Shown in pieces: positions 37,089 through 49,500 of a DNA stretch of 64,000 nucleotides. This DNA is from Todiramphus chloris collaris (taxonomy: Eukaryota > Chordata > Aves > Coraciiformes > Alcedinidae). Position 1 is the first letter of the stretch, and each line of letters begins with the position of its first letter. The DNA is taken from positions 1,683,689-1,747,688 of the forward strand of contig JANVCC010000270.1 of NCBI GenBank assembly GCA_025345505.1. Reading direction: 5' to 3'. Position numbers and translations under genes: made by a program. The notes beneath the pieces were generated by a model. That model worked only from the letters and a program-made list of their open reading frames with translations. It did no database searches and was not told the DNA's origin.

Positions 37089-40000
37089 TTTTACTCTCAT
37101 CTCCCTTTCATTATCTCTCCTCTCATGGGGCTTGAAGAAAAACACGTACACCTTAAGTTGGGGAAAAGCTCTGTGACGGTACGATTCACAGGTGGAGTTT
37201 AAGGAAGGTGAGCGAAGGGGCACTGAATCTGTAATTTCTTTCATGTCTTCCACACGTTTGTGCAATGCGGAGCTGGCAGGGCCTTCCCGAGCTCCCTGGG
37301 GACACCCGAAAGGCTTCGTAGCAGAAGGGAGTAATTGCAGGAAGTGTGCTGGCAGCTGAAGGACAGCCCCGAGATCATCTTCAAACCACAGCTGAGGGAA
37401 CTGTGTCAGGGCGGTGTGACAGCGGGGAGATGCCTGTGAGCTCACCCGCTCTGTTCTCTGCTACCTGTGGAAATCTGCTGCGAGGCACGGGGTTTGGAGG
37501 CTGGGATGTGTCCCAGGCATTGCTTTACTCCTGGTTCTGGATACTGCCTTGAGCAGGAAAGGTGTTTGACAGCTGATCAAAGGCCTGTGACCTGGTCCAT
37601 TGACATTTGATTTTCTTTTCATGCTCAGCTCCCACAGATGACAGTTCTGGTTTGGGTAATCCTGTGCATGGACTTGTTCACCACGTCTGCAAGAGGTGTC
37701 AAATGGGAGCTGAAGTCTTCCCCTGGGAGAGCAGAAAGGCATGGTGAGGAGTCAGGCTGAGGGTGGGATTGGAGTAAGCTGCTGTTGTAGCAGTAAGTGT
37801 GGGGAGCTGAGCACTGTTGTGCAAAGTGGAGATGATAATCTGTTGACCTTTCCTTGTCTCAGCTTGATTAGTAGCTGCAAAATGCTGCCAGACCTACCGG
37901 TGGAAGTCACCCAGCAGAGCAGCCGGGGAGTCAGTGCAGGCGTCAGGAGGATTAGGGTTGCCCAGCCTTCAGTTCAAGCAAGGAGTAAGCGACCCATGGT
38001 GTGGGTGCCAGTGGTGGCTTGTCAGTGGGAGCTGAGCAGGGAATGGGAGAGCTGGAGTGGTGCTGGGAGCACGGACTGCTGAGAGAGGCACTGTCTCTGC
38101 CTCCTGGGAAACGCCAAACCGAGCGGGCTGTAGGAAGAGCTGTCTGATGTGGAAGCGAGATGTTGATGAGAGGGTACTGACAGCATCTTGCCTCTTTGAC
38201 AGGTAGAATCACCCAGCCTCTGCTGAATACCTACCAGCATGCTTCCTTTGGACTGGAAAAATACAAACTGGTGTGCTGCCCTTCTTAAGTGGACAGCCTT
38301 GCTTAGTCCAGCTATCAGCGGTAGCTGGCAGAGCTGCTCCTCCAGCAGAAAGGGAGGGGGGATGCTGTGCTTCCAGAGGCAGAGCACCCACACTGTGAGG
38401 CTGTGGTGTTTGGTAGTTAATGCTGTTAATTGCATCAGTGCTCCCAAAAAAAGGGATTAGTTTTCTTGAGCAAATAAAAAATACAAAGGAATCCCAACTG
38501 CAGAGCTTGCAGAAACTATCCCTGACCTAGCAAGGAATGAGAAAATAAAGGGGCAAGTGTAGGAAAAACTGATTCAAGTTGTCACCTCAGGCTTCCTGAC
38601 AAGGTAGTGGCCTTCTGAGGGTTACTTGGTCACAGTGCTGCCAGCCAGACTGCCCAGAATGATGTTCCTGCTCTGGTGCTACCCAAGGCCTGCACTGCAG
38701 CCACGCAAACTGGACCTTTGCAGGGCATTATTTTACTAGTACCTTTTTACATTATTCTCTTTACTGCCTTGAAGATAAAGATATATGCTGCCAAGGCTCA
38801 CGCTGAAGAGTTCTGCTTTAGCTCTCTGACCAAAATTTAGGGCCGTTGTCTACCGCACAAACTCATTTGGAGAGGTATCCAACTTGAACAGTTCCAGAAT
38901 CCATTCGTCATTGTTGCTTAGGAGCATTTGATGGGTCTGATGCATTTTCAGTCACTGCTTACAGCCCTCTGTAATGTTTTCACAGCACTTGGCTTGGTGG
39001 CTGTGCTCCTTTGCTGAATAGGTTTATTGGGTTTTTTTGTTGTTTTTTTTTACTCTGTTTAAAACATTCTCTGCTTGCAGCAGCTGTGCCTTGTGCCCAT
39101 CAAGGTAAAAAGACAGCACTTTTATTGCTGCTGCAGATCTTTCTGTGCTGGGTGCTCACAGGTACCAAGTGGTACAGCAGCCTCAAAACCCAGCAGCACT
39201 GGTTGCAAAGACTCTGTGGGGGCAAAGTGAGACTAATGCCTATTTCCAGCCCCTCTGGTGAGAACTGCTCTGAGCAGAGAAAACCCCCTCTGTCCTCCCC
39301 AGCATGTCAAACTCCGGCAGGGAGCTGCTAATTGCCTTTGCAGTGATTCACATGCCATCTGCCATTGCTGGGCTCTTTTGTCGGCTACGGGTGGGCTCCC
39401 GGCGGTTCCAGCAGCTTCGTGTGGTTCTTCTGTCCGTGGCACGAGTTGGTGCAGCAGGGTGATGACAGCGGCACTGCTACGAGAAGAAATTAATTAAGAA
39501 ATTACGTGTTGTCACTTTTTCTTTTGTCTTTGAGAGGACAGGATTTTCAGGAAAAATTGCTGGGGAGGAGAGAGGGGGAAGCAAGAAAGGTCGTTTCACG
39601 TGTGTGCTGCTAAGGGTTCCCCACCCTCCCAGGCTTTAGTTTCTGGGTGGTGGGAGAGAGCTGTCAAAAATAACACAAGTGCAAAGGCTGATTCTGCGTT
39701 AGTGCATCACGTGGCATCGGCAGCCCAGGGGTGAGCAGAGGAGAGCGGGACCTCGCGGAGCAGCGGCTGGGGAGGCAGCGGGAGCCCGGCTGGTGGGGAG
39801 AGGTGAAGATGCTGGTCCTGTCGCAGCTTATGTAACGGTTGCATAAGAGTGCTGGTGCCGTGGCTGGCAGAAACACGCGGGAAGGACGGGGCTTTTTCCT
39901 CCTCCTGATTCCTTGGGGCTTGGATCAAAGCCTAAGTCCAAGATGCTGTTGTTTACTCCTCTGTGTAGCCAGGGATTCACTCTCCTCCCGACTCTGAGGG

Positions 40001-40977
40001 AGCAGGGGGGCTCCTGCTATTGTTTAATCCTGCCTTGTTTTGCTTGTAATTGTCTTTTGTTTCTTTCTTTTTCTCCTCTGCCTGCATTTGCATTATGATC
40101 CAACTGCTGCTACCACCCCTTTCAATAATTAAATGTTTCCTCAGCGTTTTCTAGGTGCTGAAATGCCACCTTGTTTTACAGTGGTCTCTCCAAAGCAGAA
40201 ATACTGCAGAATCTCATCTGTTCTTTTTTTTTTTCCCTTCTTTCCCCCATGCAGCCCTTCTCTGAGGATGCTGAAAGGCATCATCTGTAAGCAGGCGCAT
40301 AAACCAGCTCAGTATGTAAATGTGTTACGAAACGGGGTCGGGAGGGAGGGTGGGGATGTGACATTATCCAATCGGTCCACTCAGAGCTGCAGAACGAGCA
40401 CTGTCTTTCCAGGCTCTCGGGCGTGCACCATTGGAGGTTGCTGGCACCTCAGCCAGCCCTTGCACCCCAGTGAATAAATGAAGCCAGGAAGGTGACTGGG
40501 AACACCGACCTCCTCGCTCCCCCAGCAAGCCTTTTGCCAGCTGAGCTGGGGGCCAGTTGGTTCATTTTGCTTGGACGGGCAATGGCACTTTGGGACGATC
40601 CCCACGGCTCTCTCCAGAGCACTGTGGCACTGCTCCTTTCAGCTGCTGCAGAGCTGCTGGTGCAGCAATTTGTTTCCTTCTGGGTTTTATTGGAAGTTCT
40701 TATCTCGCCTTTTTATTTCTCGTTAAACGCGTGTAATTGCCGGGAGTCCGGAAAAGCGAATGGGTTTCTGTGCCCTGGTTCGCCGGTGTGGATGAGGGGA
40801 TGAGAGAACTCCTCAATCAGCTGGAGGGTTCCCCCAGGGCAGGTCTGGTCCCACCAGCGCATCCCGGTCCCCCTGGCATGCGGGAGCTGCAGCCCTGCTG
40901 CGGCAGCTGAGGACCAGCCGTTGCCATGGAGATGGCGAGCACGGCTGAAGCGCGGAGAAAGGGCTCTCCGCAGAACC

Positions 40978-41100
40978 CTTTAAGTTGGAAAAGACCTTTC
41001 AGATCCAGTCCAACCATTCCCCCAGCACTGCCCGGGCACCGCTAACCCGTGTGCCTCAGCACCACAGCTCCACAGCTTTTCAGTCCCTCCAGGGACAGCG
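40978..41100 (-). repeat. CR1 LINE 3' end, reverse orientation
   Basis: The plus strand carries AAGTTGGAAAAGACCTTTCA, GATCCAGTCCAACCATTCCC, CCAGCACTGCCCGGGCACCG and CAGTCCCTCCAGGGACAG. This is the reversed 3' part of the CR1 type also seen at 20.6 kb and, in forward orientation, at 53.3 kb. It is short and 5'-truncated. Confidence 0.88.
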
Positions 41101-42227
41101 GGGCAGCTCGATGGAGACGGAAGGGAGAACAAGAGCCCCGTCAGCTGTCCCAGATGGAGTTTTAATTTCCTCCCTCCAAGGCAGGGCTGAGTGGCGGGTG
41201 CTGGGCTGGCTCTGCCTCCGCTGCCCTCCCAGAGGCCAAGGGCAGCATATTGATGGCTGCGTAATGGGGAAGAGGGGAGGGGGCCGGGGCACGGGCCTTT
41301 CATGAAGGAGTGTGCACCACTTGCCACTGGGGCTTTAGTGGGCGTCGTGGGATTTGTTTGCAGCATATGCGCTGCTGTTAATGATTGAAAAATTACCACA
41401 ACAATTAGTCATGGATCGCTGAAGGCAAGGCCCCCAAACGCCTTGGACAATATGATTAAACCCGTGTATGTGACAATTAACTCTCCTGCAGGTTTATCCA
41501 CCAAGGAGATGGGAAGAAGATGGACAAAAAAAAAATTGACAGGCGAGAATAATGTGGCAGAATGGCCCCGATACAGCTGGCACTACCAATTTTAATCTGA
41601 CACCGAATTAATCACACTTGGGTTAATCCCGTTCTTATTGCGCTGTTCTGCTTGCCTGTTTATTTATATTCTCCTTCCTTTGTGTGCCACACGGAGGCAT
41701 GACAGATTTAATTCCTGTCCATTCCATGTTTTCTAAATTTAAAAGGCAAATCCTTCAGTCACGCCGTGTTTGAGGTGGTCCGTGGTGCAATTATCTCATA
41801 AAAAACGAGCAGAGTCCAGACGCACCGTGCCATGAATCCCCTCCTGTATCACAGCTGAGTAACTCTCCATAAATATTTGTTCTCCCAGTATCCTCACTGG
41901 GAGGGTCTGGTCTGTGCGGCCAGCCAGACACTCAAGCAATGCTTTGCTTGTGCATTTACGTTGCCTTTAGGTAGAATTTGGTGTGTGTTTGGTGATTCTT
42001 GTTGTGCCCGTGTTTATATTTGGAGGGAGCAGAAGCAACCCTCTGGTAGTGTTTAGGTGTTAGGTTACTAAGAGTACTCGGGCTGGACGCGGAAGAAGGT
42101 CTGGCGTGGGTACCAGAGAGGGCAGCTGTAGATGATCTGGCACAGCGTTTTCAACCGGTGAAGATTTTGAAGGAAAAAGCAGCACTGATGCTTGCCAAAC
42201 ACCACTGAAGTTCGTGAAACCTTTCGC

Positions 42228-42312
42228 TCCCCGCGACCCTGCTTTAGCAGGGGGGTTGGAGGAGACTCCAGAGGGCCCTTCCAAACCCTACCGTGCTGAG
42301 ACTCTGTGACAG
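42228..42312 (+). repeat. Short CR1 LINE 3' end, forward orientation
   Basis: GACCCTGCTTTAGCAGGGGG, TTGGAGGAGACTCCAGAGGG and CCCTTCCAAACCCTACCGTG, then GAGACTCTGTGAC, follow the CR1 terminal order, with decay of the final ATTCTGTGATTCTGTG-type repeat. Similarity upstream of it is too weak to call. Confidence 0.8.
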
Positions 42313-43332
42313 AAGAAAGAGTGTGTGTCTGGAGGGACAATTGCTCACATCAGCAGGGTAAAGTCGCTCGCTTGCTGCTGCTGTGCCTGCTCCCTCTGTG
42401 AAAAGCCCAATGCGGCGAGGTTAATGGGCTGGAGTAGCCACAGCTTAATTCCTCCTGCAGCTCCTGCACACCTCGTGTCTTTCTTCTCCACCAGTGCCTC
42501 CTCTCTCGTTCTGTAATCTCTAAAGGAGGTGTTTCAGCCTTCAGTTCAAGCCAACTCAAGATAGGTACCTGGGCGTGCTGTTAAGGATTCAGCTCTGCCG
42601 CTGCGGTCTGCGGGGCTTGACGTTGTGTGAAGTGTGTGGTTTGCTAGTCCAAGTGTCCTGCCTTTTAAAAACCCAGCAATAACTTAACTGTGCTCTGAAA
42701 CGAGGCTACTTAATGGCTTGTTTCCATTGAAGGGACTGGTTTAAAATGCCAAGGGTTTTACCCAGATTCCATTATGTATCTTTAACTTGAAAACAGCAAA
42801 TCAAGCTGTACCAGCTCCTTTTAGTGACAATTCTTGCCCTCCTGTCTCCAGAGAACGCAGCCTGTGCTCCAGCTCTGGCCCGTGGGCTTGCCCGCAAAGA
42901 AACGGGGGAGTCCTCAAGTCAGCGGGCAGCAAAGATACCCCTGGCCTTGCTTTGAAACTGGGCACCCAAAAGGACCTTGTCTTCCTGTTGACAGCTCAAA
43001 AGGTGCTATGGGGGTAGGGGTGGGAATTGGCTTCGTGTGCCTTTTGGCACACAGCACCCGGCGACAGGGCTGGAGTGGGTGTCCTGTGCCCCCCCAGAGC
43101 ACTGCACCCTGACCAGCAGCCCGAGGAGACCGGCCCAGCTGCCTCCAGCACGCCAGGAAACGGGCACAATCTCTCGTCTTCAGCAGCAATATTGGGCCTT
43201 CTCACCCAAAGAAAGGCAAATTTCAGCCAGAGCTGCTCCTTTCCTTATGTCTTCCAGTCATTTCTCCCACTTTACGTGGTTTTGCATCTAGGGTCCATCT
43301 GGATTTGGTTGCAGTCACTTCTTTCTTTTTTC

Positions 43333-43347
43333 TTTTTTTTTTTTTTT
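43333..43347. repeat. T15 homopolymer in a pyrimidine tract
   Basis: A T15 run within a longer CTTTCTTTTTTC-type pyrimidine tract. It resembles an acceptor tract, but no AG followed by a recognisable exon comes after it. Confidence 0.95.
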
Positions 43348-44839
43348 CCTTATTTCTTTATTGAAAATCTCCAGGAAAATAAGTACTTGGAATAGGAAGG
43401 GTTTAAATCCATGTCTCCTCAAATGATGCTGCTGGCTGATGAAAGATGTGTGCTAAGTAGTGGATATCAGGGCTGATCTGGCAGTAGTCTGACTCTCAAA
43501 TGTCCAAAGAAATAATAAAAGGAATTATTTTAGACTTTTTTTATTAATGGTGAGTTTTGGGGTTTTTATTTTTTTGTTCTTGTTGTGTGGTGGGATCAAT
43601 TTTATGTTATGATCCTCTTGCATTTTTTGGCAGCTCGGGAGAGGAGTTGAGTGCGTTATAAACACGTAGCAGAGGATTTCTGGCTCTGCCGGGCAGCGGG
43701 GATAAAATTGACTTTACATCAATATCAAAAAGCTGTTTGTAGAGGTGACATGAAATGTGACCAATATGAGTTTAATTTCTCCTCTTCTCTGCTTCCTGCT
43801 CTCCTGCTCCTCTGGTACAAGCCGGTGTTCTGCAGTTGTGCTCGCTGCTGCTGTGTGATGGATAGCAAATACTTGCTGATTATGTAATTAATTGACAACT
43901 GTGGAAGTTACTTCTTTATTAAGCAACTTATCAAGTGATTAGGAGCCAAGTTCTGTAAACTCTATTAACATAACAATAGTTGAGCACATTAGTAGGAAGG
44001 AGGTATGAGACGGTTCGAGATGTGTGTGTTGAAGCAAACTTTGTTTCATTACCTTTGAGACTTCAAATCACAGGGGTATGATGCATTAAAACATTCTTGC
44101 TTGGAGCTTCTTACACTGGATGGTCCATTGGCCGGATGCACGTTACATTTTACACCAGTCAAAGTTTATTTAAATTTAATTAAGATTCATCAGACTGATT
44201 TGCTGTGTCAGTGCTATAAATAGAGCGAGGGTGACTTGCCTTAAGTTTTGAGCACACAAAACTGGAGGGTGATGTGGTGAACTCGTTGGCACCCAAACCC
44301 ATGAGGTGATTCTCCTGATCTCCAGCGAGGATGTTTCCTTCCTAGATGTCATTGAAGCCTTTTTTTTTTTCTTTTTATGGTGTCATGGTGCACTTGTGAT
44401 GCTTTTCAGGAAGCAGTAAGGTAAAGGACCAACTTCTCATCTAGTGACCTTCATAAAGTTCTCTTTTTTTAACCAACAGAGACAGAGAGCAGGTTACAGA
44501 CAAACCAGCCCAAACCTGATTTTTTTCTGCCAATAATGATGCTACTCAGGAAAATTGAGAGCAAGGTTATTGGGTTTTATTCCTCTGAAACAGTTGTAAA
44601 AAAGCAAACAATAGATACCAGTATGTAAATAGGTGTTTGTTTATGTGTGTCTGTGTGTTTATATATCTGAGTTACATACACACACAAACTCCTCCAATCT
44701 TCAAGTGCCAGCAATGCTTTCTACAGATAAAACCCAAATAAAGACTGTGGGTGTTAGCACTACCCTTTCTGAAAGCATGCGTGTGCAATCGGATGACTAC
44801 AGTGCGGAAAAAAGAAATTGTATTTTGAAAACTATCTCT

Positions 44840-44887
44840 TTGGTTTTACTGATGTTAATGTCCTTGGTTTTACTGATGTTAATGTGC
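44840..44887 (+). repeat. 24-bp tandem duplication
   Basis: TTGGTTTTACTGATGTTAAT plus four further bases is present twice in succession, with a single difference near the end. The unit is a multiple of three, so it preserves a 159-codon open frame (44633-45112) and duplicates an SLVLLMLM segment. That frame starts in low-complexity GTGT sequence and matches nothing I know, so I do not call it a gene. Confidence 0.93.
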
Positions 44888-45174
44888 ATGACCAAATTTG
44901 ACAGAAAAGCCTCTTTTGGTTGTACAGCTGGCACAGCCTTGTCCTTTACGAGCTGTACAGCTACACATTTACTCCACACCTTGGCTTTGGAACCCAAGTA
45001 TTACAGCCTTGACAAAGGTGCTGGGCACGTATGTTTGAGCCACAACAAATTACAGATGCTGATCCAGGTCAGGAATTTGTATAAAACCACTGCTTGTGTA
45101 CATGGTCCCTGAACAGCTCGACACACAGAGCGTGTGCACTTAGAGGACCTCCTCACAGCACATTGTTCACCTCC

Positions 45175-45569
45175 TGGGAGAGCTGGGGGAGTTCAGCTGC
45201 AGAGGAGAAGGCTCTGGGGAGACCTTCTGGGTCTTGAAGGGTCAGGACTTGAAGGGGCCTGGCAGAAAGATGGGAACAGACTTTTGAGCAGGGCCTGTTG
45301 GGACAGGACAAGGGGTGATGGTTTAAACTAAAAGAGGGAGATTCAGAGTGGAGAGAAGGAGAGATTGTTGGTGCTGAGGGTGGGGAGAGCCTGTGCCAGG
45401 CTGCCCAGAGAGGTGGTGGCTGCCCCATCCCTGGCACCATTGCAGGGGAGGTTGCCCGGGGCTCTGAGCACCCTGCTCTAGCTGCAGATGGCCCTGCTCC
45501 CTGCAGGGGGGTTGGACCAGATGACCTCTAAAAATCCCTTCCCATCCAAACCACTCTATGATTCTATGA
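45175..45569 (+). repeat. CR1 LINE 3' region with intact terminus, ~395 bp
   Basis: This is the best-preserved CR1 3' end in the window. It has GAGAAGGCTCTGGGGAGACC, GGGACAGGACAAGGGGTGAT, GGTTTAAACTAAAAGAGGGA, CTGCCCAGAGAGGTGGTGGC, TGCCCCATCCCTGGCACCAT, GGGGGGTTGGACCAGATGAC, and the terminal repeat CTATGATTCTATGA ending the element. Its 5' end is truncated in the pre-UTR region. The well-kept terminal octamers suggest a comparatively young insertion. Confidence 0.95.
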
Positions 45570-45680
45570 AATGGAAGTATATTAAAAATACTTCTCATAT
45601 TTGCCCTGTACCACTCCTAGCTGGCTTCTAAACATCCACCCTTCCCAAGCAGAAGTCTTTGTCCGTCTGATTAGCGAGAA

Positions 45681-45691
45681 GGGGGGGGGGG
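45681..45691. repeat. G11 homopolymer
   Basis: Eleven consecutive G on the plus strand, about 110 bases after the CR1 terminus. It is rare compared with the many T tracts here, and liable to length errors in sequencing. Confidence 0.95.
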
Positions 45692-48600
45692 AATCATCTC
45701 TTGGAGACCTTTGCGAGGTCATTAGTGACGCCTTCCTTTCAGAGGGTGAATGTGCCACCTGCCTTTCCCAGCCCAGGGGAGCCCCGTGGCAGCCTGTGTC
45801 TCCGGAGCATCTGCGCCCTGCCAGACTGATCTGCTAACAGCCAGGGGAAGGGAGACCGGGTGCCAGGGCTGAGGAGAAAGGCTGAAACCTGGAGAAGTGT
45901 TAAGCAGCACTCACCTCTTTATTAGGCAGTTAACGCTGCCTGTAGCCTTTCCAGGGAGGATGAAAGGAGTGGGACATGCTGCTGATTGTTAATTGGTCTT
46001 AGAGCTGCATGTTGTAATTACTAGCTCCCTTTCTTCTCTACAAAGGAAAAAGAAATATCCCAGAAGGGACCAAAGCTGAGATAGTTTTCATCTGCTAAAA
46101 ATCATATTATGTTTTAAATGTTTCTATTGTTTCTTGTTTATGAAAGAGAAAAATCATTTCCCTGTCAGACCGGTAACCTGCAAGAAGGCCTCTACCTGAT
46201 TTCAGCACCTTTAATTCTCCTCCTTTAGGTGGTGGGGTAGAAACCAGGGGTTTTCTGCGTGCTTTGGGATAGACTGTGGGGCACGCTGTCTCGAGGAGAA
46301 CGAGCGAGGTCATTTCAGTAGCCTCCAGTGTTCTGCTCGGGACAAATGAGAGTTATGTCTCTGCGTACGGACATCGTGTAGGCTCCAAGAGGGCACGCGT
46401 GTGTTGTGAATCTCTCTCACAGGGGAGAGATGAGTAGCAGAGCCATGGGAGGAAGCACAGGGTATTTTTGTGTTCTATGGTAACACGTAACTACACATTA
46501 CATCACACGCATGCTGCCTCTGCAGGGGTGTAATGTGTGTTCTGCCACGTAGCTCCATCTCTGTTGAAACTTTATTTGCATCACTTACCCAGGAGTTAGC
46601 TGGCAGCTTTGTTTCTAATCTCCGTGTAGAGCTACCCCATGAGAAGCGTCTGGGTTGGTTTTTTGCTGTCCCTTGTAGATTTTCCCCTCCAGGTTGTGTT
46701 ACTCATCTCTAAAGCTTCATCTCCAGTCTCTGGAAACCCTTCAGACTGAAGTGTCCCAACCCGTCGTGTCCGAGGAGGAGGTGCAGATGTCATTCATCTC
46801 CTGCTCTCCCACGTCTCCTGCAAGGCCAGCGTTTGAGAGGATGCCTAAAGGAGGGGGGAGAGCTCTGCAGCTGGTGCAGGGTGCTGTGAGCCCAGCAGAC
46901 ACCTTGCACGAGCTGAACATCTGCTTTCTGTTTGCTTCCCTCTCAGCATTTAGCAGTGTCTAAGATATTCAAACACAGCCTGGCCGCTGCTGAACCAGCG
47001 AGTTCCGCCTCTCTGTTGGGGTGGAATACGAGCGTGCACCGACACCAGAGCAGTTTGTGTCTGGGGCTGCAAGTGGCCCTTCTCAGCTGCTTTGCAGGGA
47101 ACCCAAGTTCTGTGATGTAATGCAGAAGCTGTTTAAAGTCAACCTGCTGGAAATACACAAGGCAAACAGTTCTTTTTTTGTGACTTTTTTTTTTTTTTCT
47201 CAAGGATGGGTAATTTTCAGTTGACTGTTAACTGACTGAAGTCCTTAACCTTTCTGTAGGAATAAGGTCTCTTCTCTTTCCTCTGAGAGCTTCCCTTTTA
47301 TCGCTGGAGCCTGGCAGTCTGGTCCCCTCTGAGTATGCAGCCTGCACAGGCTCTAGGTTCCTTCTCCAGCCCCGCTTTCTCCGCTGTGCTCCCGGTGCAC
47401 TCTGTGCCTTGCAGACCAGGGACAGAACCAACTGCAGCGTTAAACCGATTAAACTGTGAGCTGCTTTATCTGTCTCCTTATCCTGGGGAAATGAGCTCTT
47501 CAGTAAATCAACTCTCGGGGGTGGGAAGGACAATGGTTGGTGTTTCTGCCAGCTGACAACACAGTATTGTGCCGAGCATTGTCTAGGTAAAGATTCCACT
47601 CTTGGTTTAAATGAGGAGTAGTTTATTTCCTCCTTCAGGCCTGCCTGCTTGCTGCAGGTTCAGAGTAACAGGTCAGCAAACAGTTGTTCTCAAACCAGCT
47701 TCCTTGATGCCGCGGGACAGATGTAGGGTGGTTTGGAGGAGATGGAGAGGGGTGGCTGTCTCAGCCCCACGTGTACCGTTAAGTGCAGTTCTCAGCACGT
47801 GAAGGGGGAGTAGGTTTGCAGCCCTCCCTTCTTATCCACGATCGTACAGAAAAGACAAATCTAGCCTGCACTTCTGCTCTCCCCCCTCTATCCCTGCTCT
47901 TCGTGTTCCCCCAGCAGGCACAAGGACCTCCTCCACCAGCCCCAGCTTAGCTTCTCCCCACTGCTGAGCAGATTTACCTCCCACACCAGCAGCAACTCTG
48001 GCTTCCCCTCCAGTTTGTGGCATTTAGGGTAGAGGCGAGGTGGGTAGAATGTACTGAAATAAACTTTTGGCTCAGTCTAATGCTAATGTCACACTACAGC
48101 CCATGTGCTCAGTGGCCTTATAGCAGCTTCAGGTGGAAAACATTCTTTCAGTTATGCTTTTTTTTTTTTTCCTCCTTGTTTTCCTATCTAGAAATAAATG
48201 AGGCTCTGTGTTGGTATTTTTGCTTTGTAAGAAGGCTTGTCTGTAACGAAGGCCCCAATGCATAAATACTTCTTGTTTGCTCAAAATAAAGACAGTGCCT
48301 TGAAAATAATTTATTTGGAATTTCCTTCCTAGCTCATCTGACAACTTTGCAGGGTAGCGTTCGGTTGCTAGAACACACGCTTTGCTTAGAGACAGGACAA
48401 GCTTCCCACTGTGCATGCAGAAAGCCTTGGAATTTGAATTTCAATTAATTCACGTACAGCACGAAATAAAAATGTCATGTTTGGAGGAGGGTTATTGTTG
48501 TTTCTGCAGTTTTGCTGGAAGACTCGCAGAATAAATGATTGGCTTGTACTACAGCACAGTATTAGAGCAAGGAGTGATTGCATTATTAGCTGACAAGTCA

Positions 48601-49439
48601 TGAGTGGCCTTGGATGCTTTAGTTTGCTCCCGTGTAGAACTGCTTTGAAGATTACCCGTCTGTCTCTTACGTCTCTCACCCTTTTTAACATCATATTCAG
48701 GTTGCTGTTTCAACATTACTTGCCCTGTGATAATTCATTGAGCTATCAGCTACAAATATTTGTTCAGCCTAAGGAGGCCGGGCAGGCGTAAGAGGAAAAA
48801 AGGTCGGATCACGCGGGAGGATGTTCTGCGGCCCGAGGTTTTGAGTAAATTAGTATTTCCCTTTTGTTCATCCAGGAATCGCAGTCGGAGCCGTATCGAT
48901 CAGTCCCCGTCTGCGTGCACGTGCTCCTGATTGCTCGGCAGCCAGGCTCTGCTCTGCTCCTGGGACTGCCAGAAGTGATGATGCCAGAAGGTCCAAGTGC
49001 AGGAGAATAAGTGGCCGCCAAAGGGCTTTGCTGCTGCTCTGCGTCCAGGCACGCGCGGCTTCTGCTGGGTGAAAGCTGGAGGGGCCAGGACAAGGTTTAG
49101 GACTGCAGAGGGATTTTCTCATTCAAATGTTGTTGGTCGGAGGAGGAGAAGTTATTTGCATTCAAAATTGAAACCTGCAAAAAGAGCCTGGTGATTTCTG
49201 AGAAAATTTTCATGATAAATTGTTGCATAAGTGTCTGGTTTATCTGTTTTGACACTTCTTGATGTGAAATGTTTGGGGTTTTTTTCATTGTAAGCCGTAC
49301 TAAGGGGTGAAATATCACATTTGCTGAATGTTTTTTCCTAAAGCATCCTGAGAAAAGCTTTTTAAAACTAATTTTATTATGAATTGAAGGACAGATTTTG
49401 TAATACTGTTTGGAGGAGCAGCCCAAGAGAAATTGTAGT

Positions 49440-49500
49440 GAGTACTCATATGGTTGGACTCGGTGACCTCTTGAGGTCCTGTCCATCCTGAAGGACTTCA
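49440..49500 (+). repeat. CR1 LINE 3' terminus relic
   Basis: ATGGTTGGACTCGGTGACCT followed by CTTGAGGTCCTGTCCATCCT follows the CR1 pattern GGTTGGACT-GATGA-CTT-GAGGTCC-TTCCA. Only about 60 bases are recognisable, and the terminal octamers have decayed. Confidence 0.6.
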
